DNA from: Thiocapsa sp. KS1 | GTDB taxonomy: Bacteria; Pseudomonadota; Gammaproteobacteria; Chromatiales; Chromatiaceae | Assembly (NCBI RefSeq): GCF_001499735.1 | Contig: NZ_LN848257.1 | Location: forward strand, 2,056,686 to 2,108,466 | DNA: 51,781 bases | Direction: 5' to 3' | In this document: positions 42,367 to 51,781 of the stretch, in pieces | Layout: every line of letters begins with the position of its first letter | Numbering within the stretch: the stretch's first letter is position 1 | Translations under genes and position numbers: made by a program | The notes under the pieces: generated by a model | The model's input: only the letters and a program-made list of their open reading frames with translations | Databases searched by the model: none | Told to the model about the DNA's origin: nothing

Positions 42367-43289
42367 CGCGCGGTGGCCTCTTCGAGCAGCTCGAGCTGAT
42401 GACGATCGAGCTGCTCGCGGGTCAGCAGCAAGACGCCCTCCCCGCCGCGCTCGAACTCGAGCCAGGTGAAGGGCACGCTCGGCAAGCGACGCTCGAGCTC
42501 CGGCGCCGCGCTCCCGACTTCGAGGATCAGGATACCCTCGTCCGTCAGGTGGTTGGCGGCATCCGCGAGGATCCGCACGACAACATCGAGACCGTCTTCG
42601 CCTCCCAAGAGGCCCAGCTCGGGCTCGTTGCGGTACTCGAGCGGCAATGCCTCCAGCTCGGAGCGCGACACATAGGGTGGGTTGGAGACAATCACGTCGT
42701 AGCGATCGTTCGGAATGGAGTCGAAGAGATCGGATGCGAAGACACGAACCCGGTCCTCGACATGGTGACGCGCGACATTGCGGCGCGCGACATCGAGCGC
42801 GACCGCGGAGATATCGACCAGGTCGACATCCACATCCGGAAGATGGACGGCGGCCGCGATGCCGATACAGCCGCTGCCGCAGCACAGATCGAGCACGCGA
42901 CCGACGATCTCCCCGTCGATCCACGGCTCGAATCCGGCCTCGACCAGCTCCGCGATCGGCGAGCGCGGCACCAGAACATCCGGGGTCACGACCCACTCCA
43001 GGCCCGCAAACCAGGCCCGTCCGGTGAGATAGGCTGCCGGGAGACGCTCCGCGACGCGCCGCTCGATCATGTCGGAGATCCGCACGCGCTCGGCCGGCGT
43101 CAATCGGCAATCGCGAAAGCCCGCCGGGAGTGTGGGGTCCAGGCTCACCGCGCTCAGGACCAGGTGGGCGGCCTCGTCGATGGCATTGTCGGTCCCGTGT
43201 CCGAAGGAGAGTCCAGCGGCGTTGAAGCGACTGGCGCCCCAACGCACGAAGTCTTGTAGCGTGATCAAACCATCCGGCTGCTCGGCCAT
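42363..43289 (-). CDS. prmB: 50S ribosomal protein L3 N5-glutamine methyltransferase
   Basis: PrmB methylates a glutamine of ribosomal protein L3. The 308-residue protein has PAAYLTGRAWFAGLEW, the SAM-binding motif VLDLCCGSGCIGIAAA and the glutamine-methyltransferase motif NPPYVS. The N-terminal part fits PrmB better than PrmC, which would be near release factor 1. ATG 43289 is chosen; an open frame extends upstream into the iscR region without homology. Confidence 0.92.
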   Translation of the reverse strand: MAEQPDGLITLQDFVRWGASRFNAAGLSFGHGTDNAIDEAAHLVLSAVSLDPTLPAGFRDCRLTPAERVRISDMIERRVAERLPAAYLTGRAWFAGLEWVVTPDVLVPRSPIAELVEAGFEPWIDGEIVGRVLDLCCGSGCIGIAAAVHLPDVDVDLVDISAVALDVARRNVARHHVEDRVRVFASDLFDSIPNDRYDVIVSNPPYVSRSELEALPLEYRNEPELGLLGGEDGLDVVVRILADAANHLTDEGILILEVGSAAPELERRLPSVPFTWLEFERGGEGVLLLTREQLDRHQLELLEEATAR

Positions 43290-43428
43290 ACGAAGTATCG
43301 AGAAGAACGCGTCAGTGAATCCAGCGACGCAGGATACCACTACCGCGAGCCCCTGTTCAGCCCCGTTGCCGGCGCAGGCCCACGACCGAGGCGCCGGCAC
43401 CCCGACCTCAGGCGTCGAAGCCGCTCGA

Positions 43429-43899
43429 CTAAGCCGCGCGACGCTTGGCGTCGCTCTCGAGGTCCCCGACATCGACCTTCGGAGCATCGAGACGACCGCG
43501 TCCGCGATCGACCAGATCCTGAAGCGTGATATCGCTGAGGAAACGGAAGATCTCGTCGCTGAGCTGATCCCACAGATGATGGGTTAGGCAGCGCTGTCCG
43601 TCCCGACAGTTCTCGCGTCCGCCGCAGCGCGTGAACTCCACCCACTCGTCGACCGCACAGATGATGTTGGCGATCGAGATCTCGTCGGCCGGCCGACCGA
43701 GATAGTAGCCCCCGCCGGGCCCGCGCACGCCCCGCACGAGGTTTTTTCCGCGCAGTGCGGCGAACAGTTGCTCGAGATACGACAAAGAGATCCCTTGATT
43801 GACCGAGACGTCCGCAAGCGTCACCGGCCCGCTGCCGGAATGCAGCGCGAGGTCGAGCATCGCGGTCACCGCATATCTGCCTTTCGTCGATAGTCTCAT
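43429..43899 (-). CDS. iscR: Fe-S cluster regulator IscR (Rrf2 family)
   Basis: IscR represses iron-sulfur cluster assembly genes when it carries a [2Fe-2S] cluster. The 156-residue protein starts [18 protein letters not shown] and keeps Cys92, Cys98, Cys104 and His107 at exactly the E. coli positions, so cluster binding is expected. Unlike in many gammaproteobacteria, no iscS, iscU or other isc gene follows; the next gene on this strand is prmB. Confidence 0.92.
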   Translation of the reverse strand: MRLSTKGRYAVTAMLDLALHSGSGPVTLADVSVNQGISLSYLEQLFAALRGKNLVRGVRGPGGGYYLGRPADEISIANIICAVDEWVEFTRCGGRENCRDGQRCLTHHLWDQLSDEIFRFLSDITLQDLVDRGRGRLDAPKVDVGDLESDAKRRAA

Positions 43900-43957
43900 C
43901 GTAGGATGCCTGGAGTAAGTGTGCCGATGGGCGCGCGAGTCGTCGCAACGTCGCCCG

Positions 43958-43980
43958 CTATCCTCCAGTTAAGTAGTCAA
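43958..43980 (-). promoter_or_regulatory. Possible IscR type-1-like site in the iscR promoter
   Basis: On the minus strand TTGACTACTTAACTGG is followed by AGGATAG, resembling the TTGACT-centred promoter/IscR site known upstream of iscR in enterobacteria. It lies about 60 bases before the start. The match is by eye only, and no good -10 box was found. Confidence 0.35.
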
Positions 43981-44079
43981 CAATTTCGACTTTTCAATGC
44001 GCGACGCTGCGATCGGTCGCCCGGCAGGGGTCTCGATGGAGACAATCCGCGGGTCAGGTCCGCGCGGACAGCAGGCCCG

Positions 44080-44583
44080 CTACGGGCAGAGCGTAACCCG
44101 CGCGCCGGACGCCGATGACGAGGGGGCGAGCGGCGCCTGCCCGAAGACATGACCCTGCCGAGCACAATAGGTCAGCCATTTGCCGATAAAGAGATTCACC
44201 TGCCATTTCTCGGCGAGCGCCGGCGACCGATAATCCCTCCGCAGCGGCAGGACCGTTTGACGCAGCTCGATCGCCTCGACCTGACAGGCATCGTGATAGA
44301 CCCTCAAGCGAGCGTCGGGGTCCGGGAGCGCGATCCCCTGAACGGGGAAGAGATAGGTGAGACGAAGAATGGTGGTAAACCGAGCCTGCTCTTCGACCTC
44401 GAGATAAAGATCGACCCCTGCGGAGCAGCGCGAGCTGTAGATGCCCGAAGGCCGTGCAGCCAGATCGGGGACCAAGCGGGAGAGGCGTGCGAAGTTCTCT
44501 TCGCAAAGACTCATGAGAGCGCCGACATTCGGTCGGCCCGACAGGATGCAGGCGGTCGCCCAAGGGTGGCAAGCACGCTGCAT
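44080..44583 (-). CDS. DUF1249 family protein (YqiB-like)
   Basis: The 167-residue protein contains LMSLCEENFARLSRLVPDL, YLEVEEQARFTTILRLTYLF, DPDARLRVYHDACQVEAI and a C-terminal KWQVNLFIGKWLTYCARQGH, matching DUF1249 of unknown function. The start is uncertain: ATG 44583 gives extra residues ahead of the conserved part, while ATG 44514 gives 144 residues, close to the E. coli length. Downstream of a thioredoxin gene on the same strand. Confidence 0.82.
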   Translation of the reverse strand: MQRACHPWATACILSGRPNVGALMSLCEENFARLSRLVPDLAARPSGIYSSRCSAGVDLYLEVEEQARFTTILRLTYLFPVQGIALPDPDARLRVYHDACQVEAIELRQTVLPLRRDYRSPALAEKWQVNLFIGKWLTYCARQGHVFGQAPLAPSSSASGARVTLCP

Positions 44584-44621
44584 CGAGACCGAAACCGAAA
44601 GAGCGGTGCGCGAGTGTCGGA

Positions 44622-45005
44622 CTAAGCGTTGCCGGATGCCCGGGTCTGAGCCTGCTCTGCGATCTGACGCTTGACCTCGACCATGTCGAGCTCGCCGGCC
44701 TTGGCCAGGAGATCCCGAAACTGACTCTCCGGGAGCGCACCGGGCTGCGAGAAGATGATGATCTGCTCGCGAAAGATCATGAGGGTCGGGATCGAGCGAA
44801 TGTTGAAGTGACCCGCGATCTCCTGCTGCTCTTCGGTGTTGATCTTCGCAAAGACGACATCCTCGATATCGTTCGAGACCTTGTCGTAGATCGGCGCGAA
44901 GGATCGGCAGGGACCGCACCAAGGCGCCCAGAAATCGACGACGACGAATGCGTTGTCGCGAATGGTGTCTTCGAAATTGGTCCCGTCGAGCTCGATTACG
45001 GCCAT
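44622..45005 (-). CDS. Thioredoxin-family protein
   Basis: The 127-residue protein is a thioredoxin with the active site WCGPC (Cys30, Cys33) and the cis-Pro segment SIPTLMIF. It lacks a signal peptide, so it acts in the cytoplasm. It is about 20 residues longer than classical TrxA because of a helical, charged C-terminal tail. It lies 38 bases upstream of the DUF1249 gene. It may not be the main thioredoxin, so no symbol is given. Confidence 0.93.
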   Translation of the reverse strand: MAVIELDGTNFEDTIRDNAFVVVDFWAPWCGPCRSFAPIYDKVSNDIEDVVFAKINTEEQQEIAGHFNIRSIPTLMIFREQIIIFSQPGALPESQFRDLLAKAGELDMVEVKRQIAEQAQTRASGNA

Positions 45006-45186
45006 GAGGAAATCCTGCGATGAATTCGGCGATGAAACATTGCCGAAGATGGTATCAGAATCCCGGCCCCTCGGCAGTTTCACCGGTTCGAAACAGGGAT
45101 ATTCGGACGGCGCTCGCCCGGGTCGGGCCGGCACAGCCGAGCCCGACGTTCGATGCCGATAGTCGGCGACCGTCGATGGGACGACC

Positions 45187-45945
<759 letters not shown>

Positions 45946-45970
45946 TTATACCTGGATGTCGCTCCGAGGA

Positions 45971-46002
45971 CCGCTCGCGGTCTTCGCGCCGGCCGCGAGC
46001 GG
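45971..46002. terminator. Strong hairpin downstream of htpG
   Basis: CCGCTCGCGG and CCGCGAGCGG form a perfect 10-base stem with a 12-base loop, about 45 bases beyond the htpG stop. No T run follows on the minus strand, so a factor-assisted terminator or mRNA-stabilising hairpin is as likely as an intrinsic terminator. Confidence 0.45.
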
Positions 46003-46048
46003 CAGGCGCGAGACGACAAGGCTGCGGTCACGGTCGCAAGGCCCGCCC

Positions 46049-47968
46049 TCAACGCCCGGCGATCATCATGCCGAGCATCAATTTGTTGAGGCGTCCGACG
46101 AAGGCCGCAGGATCGTCGAGCTGCCCACCCTCGGCGAGCTGCGCCTGATCGAGCAGGATGAGTGCGAGATCGGCGAACCGGTCGTCTTGAGTCTCGGATT
46201 CCAAACGCTTGACCAACGGATGCCCGAGGTTGACCTCGAGGATCGGCTTGCTCTCGGGCGCACTCTGACCGACCGCCTTGAGCACACGCGCCAGATTGGC
46301 ACTCATGTCGTGCTCGCCGACAACCAGACAAGCCGGTGAGTCGACCAGTCGGGTGCTCGGCCGGACCGACTCGACCCGCTCGCCCAGGGTGGACTTGAGC
46401 CGATCCAGCAGCCCGCCGTGCTCGGCCGCGGCCTTCTCCTTCGCCTCCTTCTCCTCCGCATCGGCCAAGTCGCCCAGATCCAGATCGCCCTTGGCCACCG
46501 AGTGCAGCGTCTTGCCCTTGTACTCGGTGAGATGACTGACCAGCCACTCGTCGACGCGGTCGGACATCAGTAGAACCTCGATGCCCTTCTTGCGGAAGAC
46601 CTCCAGATGCGGGCTGTGACGTGCCGCCGCCGCGCTGTCGGCGGTGATGTAGTAGATCTTGTTCTGGCCGTCCTTCATCCGCTCCAGATAGCCGTCGAGC
46701 GACTCGCGCTGGGCATCGCCCTCGCTGTGGGTGCTGGCGAAGCGCAGCAGGCCGGCGATGCGCTCCTTGTTCGCGAAGTCCTCGGCCGGACCTTCCTTCA
46801 GGACGCGACCGAACTCGTCCCAGAACGCGCCGTACGTCTCGGGCTCGTCCTTCGCCAGGGTCTCCAGGAGTCCGAGGATGCGCTTGGTGTTGGCCTGGCG
46901 GATGGTGTCGATCTTGCGGTTGTGTTGCAGGATCTCGCGCGAGACGTTCAAGGGCATATCGTCCGAGTCGACCACGCCCTTGACGAAGCGCAGATAGTGC
47001 GGCATCAGCTTATCGGCCTCGTCCATGATGAAGACGCGACGCACATAGAGCTTCACGCCGTGCTTGGCGTCGCGCTCCCAGAGGTCCCAGGGCGCACGTT
47101 TGGGCACGAAGAGCAGCGTGGTGTACTCGTTCGTCCCCTCGACCCGGTTGTGGGCATAGGCGAGCGGGACATCGAAGTCGTGCGACACATGCTTGTAGAA
47201 GTCGTGATATTCCTCCTCCGTGATCTCCGACTTGTTGCGCATCCAGAGTGCGGTGCCGCGATTGACCTGCTCGTACTGCGGCGGCTGATCCTTCGCCTTT
47301 TCGGCCTCCTCGCCGTAAAGCTCCTTGCGCATCTCCACCGGCAGGGCGAGATGGTCGGAGAACTTGCCGATGATGCTGCGCAGACGCCAGGCATCCAGGA
47401 ACTCCTTCTCGTCGTCCTTCAGGTGCAGGATGACGTCAGTGCCGCGTCCGGGTTTTTCGAGCGTTTCCAGGGTGAAGCTGCCACGGCCGTCGGACTCCCA
47501 ACGCACCCCGTGCTCGGCACCCAGACCGGCGCGACGCGAGATCAGGGTCACCTTGTCCGCGACGATGAAGGCCGAGTAGAAACCGACGCCGAACTGGCCG
47601 ATCAGCTTGCTGTCTCTGGCCTGGTCGCCCGAGAGCGCCTCGACGAAGCGCCGCGTGCCGGAGCTGGCGATACTGCCGATGGTGTCGATCACCTCCTGTC
47701 GGCTGAGCCCGATCCCGTTGTCGGACACAGTCAGCGTACCGGCCTCCTTGTCGACCTCGACCCGGATGCGCAGATCGCTCTCGCCCTCGTAGAGCCCGTC
47801 GTCGCTCAGCGCCTCGAAACGCAGCTTCTCGGCCGCGTCGGAGGCGTTGGAGACCAGCTCGCGCAGAAAGATCTCCTTGTTCGAGTACAGCGACCGGATG
47901 ACGAGATCCAGCACCTGGCTGACCTCGGCCTTGAACTCCAGTGTTTCTTTGTGCGCTTCGACTGTCAT
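46049..47968 (-). CDS. htpG: Chaperone protein HtpG (bacterial Hsp90)
   Basis: HtpG is the ATP-dependent bacterial Hsp90. The 639-residue protein has the GHKL ATP-binding motifs [23 protein letters not shown] and [11 protein letters not shown], then the middle domain ([31 protein letters not shown]), and the C-terminal dimerisation region. ATG 47968 gives [16 protein letters not shown], the family N-terminus. It is divergent from pgm. No clear heat-shock promoter was found. Confidence 0.97.
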   Translation of the reverse strand: MTVEAHKETLEFKAEVSQVLDLVIRSLYSNKEIFLRELVSNASDAAEKLRFEALSDDGLYEGESDLRIRVEVDKEAGTLTVSDNGIGLSRQEVIDTIGSIASSGTRRFVEALSGDQARDSKLIGQFGVGFYSAFIVADKVTLISRRAGLGAEHGVRWESDGRGSFTLETLEKPGRGTDVILHLKDDEKEFLDAWRLRSIIGKFSDHLALPVEMRKELYGEEAEKAKDQPPQYEQVNRGTALWMRNKSEITEEEYHDFYKHVSHDFDVPLAYAHNRVEGTNEYTTLLFVPKRAPWDLWERDAKHGVKLYVRRVFIMDEADKLMPHYLRFVKGVVDSDDMPLNVSREILQHNRKIDTIRQANTKRILGLLETLAKDEPETYGAFWDEFGRVLKEGPAEDFANKERIAGLLRFASTHSEGDAQRESLDGYLERMKDGQNKIYYITADSAAAARHSPHLEVFRKKGIEVLLMSDRVDEWLVSHLTEYKGKTLHSVAKGDLDLGDLADAEEKEAKEKAAAEHGGLLDRLKSTLGERVESVRPSTRLVDSPACLVVGEHDMSANLARVLKAVGQSAPESKPILEVNLGHPLVKRLESETQDDRFADLALILLDQAQLAEGGQLDDPAAFVGRLNKLMLGMMIAGR

Positions 47969-48221
47969 TGCCTGTAGTACCTCAATCGTTCTTCGATCCA
48001 ACTGAATTTAGCGGTGTATCCCGAGGACGCACACTGCCGGCCGGCACCCTGCGCGACGCACGCCCAAGCCGATCCGGTATTGTCGCACGGGCCTGCGGGG
48101 ATACAATGCCGCGCGAGCACGCCTTATCGGAACGGGAGGTGCGCTGCCGGCGGGGCCGGCCGACGCCGCGGCACCGATACGAATTCGAGAAACACCCTCG
48201 CGCCCGCATCCGGCCATGTAA

Positions 48222-49898
<1,677 letters not shown>

Positions 49899-49927
49899 GC
49901 CCGAGCCGGGGTCGGCGCGACAAACAG

Positions 49928-49960
49928 TGGTCCGCGGGGTTCTCGACCGAGCGCGGACCA
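49928..49960 (+). terminator. Hairpin downstream of phosphoglucomutase gene
   Basis: TGGTCCGCG and CGCGGACCA form a perfect 9-base stem with a 15-base loop, 30 bases past the stop codon. No T run follows, so its role as a terminator is uncertain. Confidence 0.4.
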
Positions 49961-49976
49961 ATGCGTCTCGGCAGTC

Positions 49977-49987
49977 GACGCGGTTTA
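49977..49987 (+). repeat. Single end of a palindromic element (GACGCGGTTTA)
   Basis: GACGCGGTTTA matches one end of the element family seen before dnaQ and clpP, oriented towards the downstream gene in the same way. No inverted partner was found at the expected distance upstream, so this is a solo or decayed end. It is 26 bases before the carbonic-anhydrase-like start. Confidence 0.5.
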
Positions 49988-50012
49988 GAGCTCATCCAGA
50001 CAGGAACTCCGA

Positions 50013-50573
50013 ATGATCCGCAAAAATCCCTCCGGCGACCTGCCGGTGATCGACGAATCGGCCTACATCGACAAGACCGCGATCATCTGCGGCAAGGTGA
50101 TCATCCACGAGAACGTGTTCGTCGGACCCTACGCCGTGATCCGTGCCGACGAGGTCGACGACCGAGGCGAGATGGAGGCGATGGTGATCGGTGCCAATTC
50201 GAACATCCAGGACGGGGTGGTCATCCATTCAAAGTCCGGCGCAGCGGTCACCGTCGGAATGAACACCTCGATTGCGCATCGCTCCATCGTCCACGGCCCC
50301 TGCCATGTCGGCAACCGGGTCTTCATCGGCTTCAACAGCGTGCTCTTCAACTGTCGGGTCGGCGACGGCTGCGTGGTCCGCCACAATGCGGTGGTCGACG
50401 GCTGCGATCTTCCGCCCGAGTTCTACGTCCCCTCCACGACACGCATCGGCCCCTCGACGGATCTGGATTCCATCCGGCGGGTCACGCCTCAAGCGAGCGA
50501 GTTCTCGGAGGACGTGATCCGAGCCAATGTCGACTTGGTGCGGGGGTACAAACGCCTCCAGAACGAGTTCTAA
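50013..50573 (+). CDS. Gamma-class carbonic anhydrase-like protein (left-handed beta-helix)
   Basis: The 186-residue protein consists of hexapeptide repeats (left-handed beta-helix). It has the gamma-carbonic-anhydrase residues: Arg and Asp in VIRADE, Gln in NIQDGVVIH, and three histidines in GVVIHSK, SIAHRS and IVHGP that would bind the metal. The C-terminal helix ends with LVRGYKRLQ, like the Cam-type enzymes. It probably hydrates CO2 in the cytoplasm, though some relatives are inactive. It is preceded by CAGGAA and ATG 50013. Confidence 0.87.
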   Translation: MIRKNPSGDLPVIDESAYIDKTAIICGKVIIHENVFVGPYAVIRADEVDDRGEMEAMVIGANSNIQDGVVIHSKSGAAVTVGMNTSIAHRSIVHGPCHVGNRVFIGFNSVLFNCRVGDGCVVRHNAVVDGCDLPPEFYVPSTTRIGPSTDLDSIRRVTPQASEFSEDVIRANVDLVRGYKRLQNEF

Positions 50574-50664
50574 ATTAAACCTCGGCCCTCTGGGGTTTGA
50601 GATGTCGGTAGGCTCCGGTGATGTCGGAGCCCCCTGGATCGCCGGTGGATGCCGAAGTTTAAGT
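50574..50664. repeat. Palindromic element after the carbonic-anhydrase gene
   Basis: ATTAAACCTCGG (50574-50585) and CCGAAGTTTAAGT (50652-50664) form imperfect inverted ends about 90 bp apart. The ends resemble the TTTAAACC family but with CTCGG in place of GCGTC. A T-rich tract follows (50667-50692). Confidence 0.55.
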
Positions 50665-50702
50665 AATTTTTTTAATGTTTTTTATCTCCTGAATCCCGTC
50701 GT

Positions 50703-50963
50703 CTACCGAGGCTCTTGATCGGGATGGCGTCGATGGCGCGTCTCACCTTGCGGATCACTCTCGACGGGATTCAGGTCGGGCTCGGCGTCCATGGGGGGCG
50801 CACGCCGCGGGTCGACATCCTCCGCATCCTCGTCCATGAGGATGCGCCGGCCGTCGCCGTCCAGATCGTCGTATTGACCGGTTCGGGTCGCCCAGAAGAG
50901 CACGGCAACCGCAGCGAGTCCGAGGACCAGCATGCCGGGGATCAGGCCGTAGATCACGTCCAT
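50703..50963 (-). CDS. ccoS: cbb3-type cytochrome oxidase maturation protein CcoS
   Basis: CcoS helps insert cofactors into the cbb3-type oxidase used for respiration at low oxygen. The 86-residue protein has the family N-terminus MDVIYGLIPGMLVLGLAAVAVLFWATRTGQYDDLDGDG: one membrane helix followed by an F-W-A-x-R-x-G-Q-[FY]-D-D-L motif. A charged tail rich in Asp, Pro and Arg follows. Start 50963 is chosen because the helix begins there. The ccoI-like gene is upstream on the same strand, separated by palindromic elements. Confidence 0.9.
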   Translation of the reverse strand: MDVIYGLIPGMLVLGLAAVAVLFWATRTGQYDDLDGDGRRILMDEDAEDVDPRRAPPMDAEPDLNPVESDPQGETRHRRHPDQEPR

Positions 50964-51066
50964 CGTCGATCGAACCTCCACTTCATGCCGTTGAACCGCG
51001 CCCATTGCGGTATGCGATGCTTTTGGATGGGATCGGCTCCGGCAGTGTTGCCGACCGCTGGAGACT

Positions 51067-51110
51067 GCGCGGTTTAAGAGATTAAAAAATCGATTATTTT
51101 AAACCGCGCC
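51067..51110. repeat. Short 11-bp inverted repeat between ccoI-like gene and ccoS
   Basis: GCGCGGTTTAA (51067-51077) and TTAAACCGCGC (51099-51109) are perfect inverted 11-base arms around an AT-rich loop. The arms have the same sequence as the ends of the longer elements. Confidence 0.75.
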
Positions 51111-51183
51111 CCCGCTAAGGCCCTGGATGCACCGAACGTCGAGCTCACTCGAAAGTGAGCATCTCGCTCTGGACGCGGTTTAA
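51098..51183. repeat. 86-bp palindromic element between ccoI-like gene and ccoS
   Basis: TTAAACCGCGCCC (51099-51111) and GGACGCGGTTTAA (51171-51183) are inverted ends with one mismatch. Inside is a perfect hairpin GCTCACT-CGAA-AGTGAGC (51143-51160). It shares its left end with the shorter repeat at 51067-51110. Confidence 0.75.
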
Positions 51184-51196
51184 GCGCCCGCTCGGG

Positions 51197-51781
51197 TCAG
51201 GGCTCGCGCGGGACGCCGTCGTCCCGAGCCTTGAAGACCCCACGAATCCGCGCCGAGTTGCCGATGACCGCCAGCGAGCTGAGCGGCATCGAGACGGCGG
51301 CGATCAGGGGGGTGATGACCGCGGCCATCGCAAGCGGGACCATGATCAGATTGTAAACCACCGAAATGCCGATGTTCTGGCGGATGGTCCGAAGGGTGCG
51401 TCGCGAGAGCCGAGCCGCCTCTTCCACACGCCCGAGCTCGCCGGACATGAGGACGATGTCGGCGCTGGCGATCGAGACATCGGTCCCGCTGCCCATGGCG
51501 ATGCCGACATCGGCCCGCACCAAGGCAGGCGCGTCGTTCACCCCGTCGCCGACCATGGCGACTCGGTGACCGTCGCGCTGAAGCTCGGCGATCACGCGAT
51601 CCTTGTCCTCGGGCATCACCTCGGCGATGACCTCGATCCCGCCTCCGAGCTGGACTGCGATCGCCTCGGCCGTCTCGCGGCGATCGCCGCTCAGGAGCGT
51701 CACCCGGATCCCGCGCTCGCGCATGCGCCCGATCACCCGTGCGGCATCCGGACGCAACGGGTCGGCGACGCCGAGCCGCAG
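51197..51781 (-). CDS. Heavy-metal P-type ATPase, C-terminal part (CcoI/CopA-like; 5' end outside window)
   Basis: The visible 194 residues are the end of a P1B-type ATPase. The hinge motif GDGVNDAPAL is preceded by LLSGDRRETAEAIA and PEDKDRVIAEL, and followed by GSGTDVSIASADIVLM and two final membrane helices. The phosphorylation site and metal-binding CPx motif lie outside the window. Because ccoS follows, it is probably CcoI, the copper transporter that supplies the cbb3 oxidase, rather than a CopA detoxification pump. Confidence 0.85.
   Translation of the reverse strand: MRLGVADPLRPDAARVIGRMRERGIRVTLLSGDRRETAEAIAVQLGGGIEVIAEVMPEDKDRVIAELQRDGHRVAMVGDGVNDAPALVRADVGIAMGSGTDVSIASADIVLMSGELGRVEEAARLSRRTLRTIRQNIGISVVYNLIMVPLAMAAVITPLIAAVSMPLSSLAVIGNSARIRGVFKARDDGVPREP

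Noticed and set aside
51197-51757. Complete small P-type ATPase protein
   Set aside because: The in-frame sequence continues without a stop to the window edge and the phosphorylation site is missing, so it is the C-terminal end of a larger gene.

Overview
The window is a high-GC, densely coded chromosomal segment from a gammaproteobacterium, most likely a purple sulfur bacterium of the Chromatiaceae. The taxonomic clue is two Gly/Tyr-rich, Sec-exported proteins (2611-2970 and 12562-12981) of the sulfur-globule envelope type. The rest fits: HemN, an Fnr regulator, cbb3-oxidase maturation genes and several gammaproteobacterial core gene orders. The genus cannot be read from the sequence.

Layout. 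1-2.5 kb: a truncated MoxR-type AAA ATPase followed by a DUF2201 metallopeptidase/VWA protein, closed by a bidirectional terminator. 2.6-5.4 kb: first sulfur-globule-like protein and a large lytic-transglycosylase-like protein. 5.5-12.2 kb (minus strand): pyrG-kdsA-eno-ftsB-ispD-ispF-truD, a conserved cluster with translational overlaps. 12.5-13.9 kb: second sulfur-globule-like protein, then fnr with a perfect FNR box upstream. 13.9-17.6 kb: dnaQ-rnhA-methyltransferase divergent from mltD. 17.6-19.7 kb: DUF2237, L,D-transpeptidase, mobA and a cold-shock protein. 20.3-28.6 kb: a receiver/degenerate-EAL protein and a four-gene peptide-type ABC importer. 28.8-41.9 kb: fabI, then tig-clpP-clpX-lon-hupB-tRNA-Val-tRNA-Asp-ppiD (a protein quality-control block), an acyl-CoA ligase and hemN. 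42-51.8 kb: prmB with a small unknown gene, iscR, DUF1249, thioredoxin, adk, htpG, a eukaryote-type phosphoglucomutase, a gamma-type carbonic anhydrase, ccoS and the 3' part of a ccoI-like P-type ATPase.

The genes are mostly housekeeping. The accessory interest lies in (i) the sulfur-globule proteins and their promoter; (ii) the MoxR/DUF2201 pair; (iii) an EAL protein that has lost key catalytic residues; and (iv) two kinds of non-coding structure. The first kind is arrays of 7-base repeats, two of them arranged as large inverted repeats inside operons. The second is a family of roughly 85-90 bp palindromic elements with TTTAAACCGCG-like ends, which lie at or near gene starts (dnaQ, clpP, the carbonic anhydrase) and between the cco genes.

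All functional names come from reading motifs, lengths and gene order; no database search was run. No CRISPR array, rRNA, insertion sequence, phage gene or replication origin was seen.
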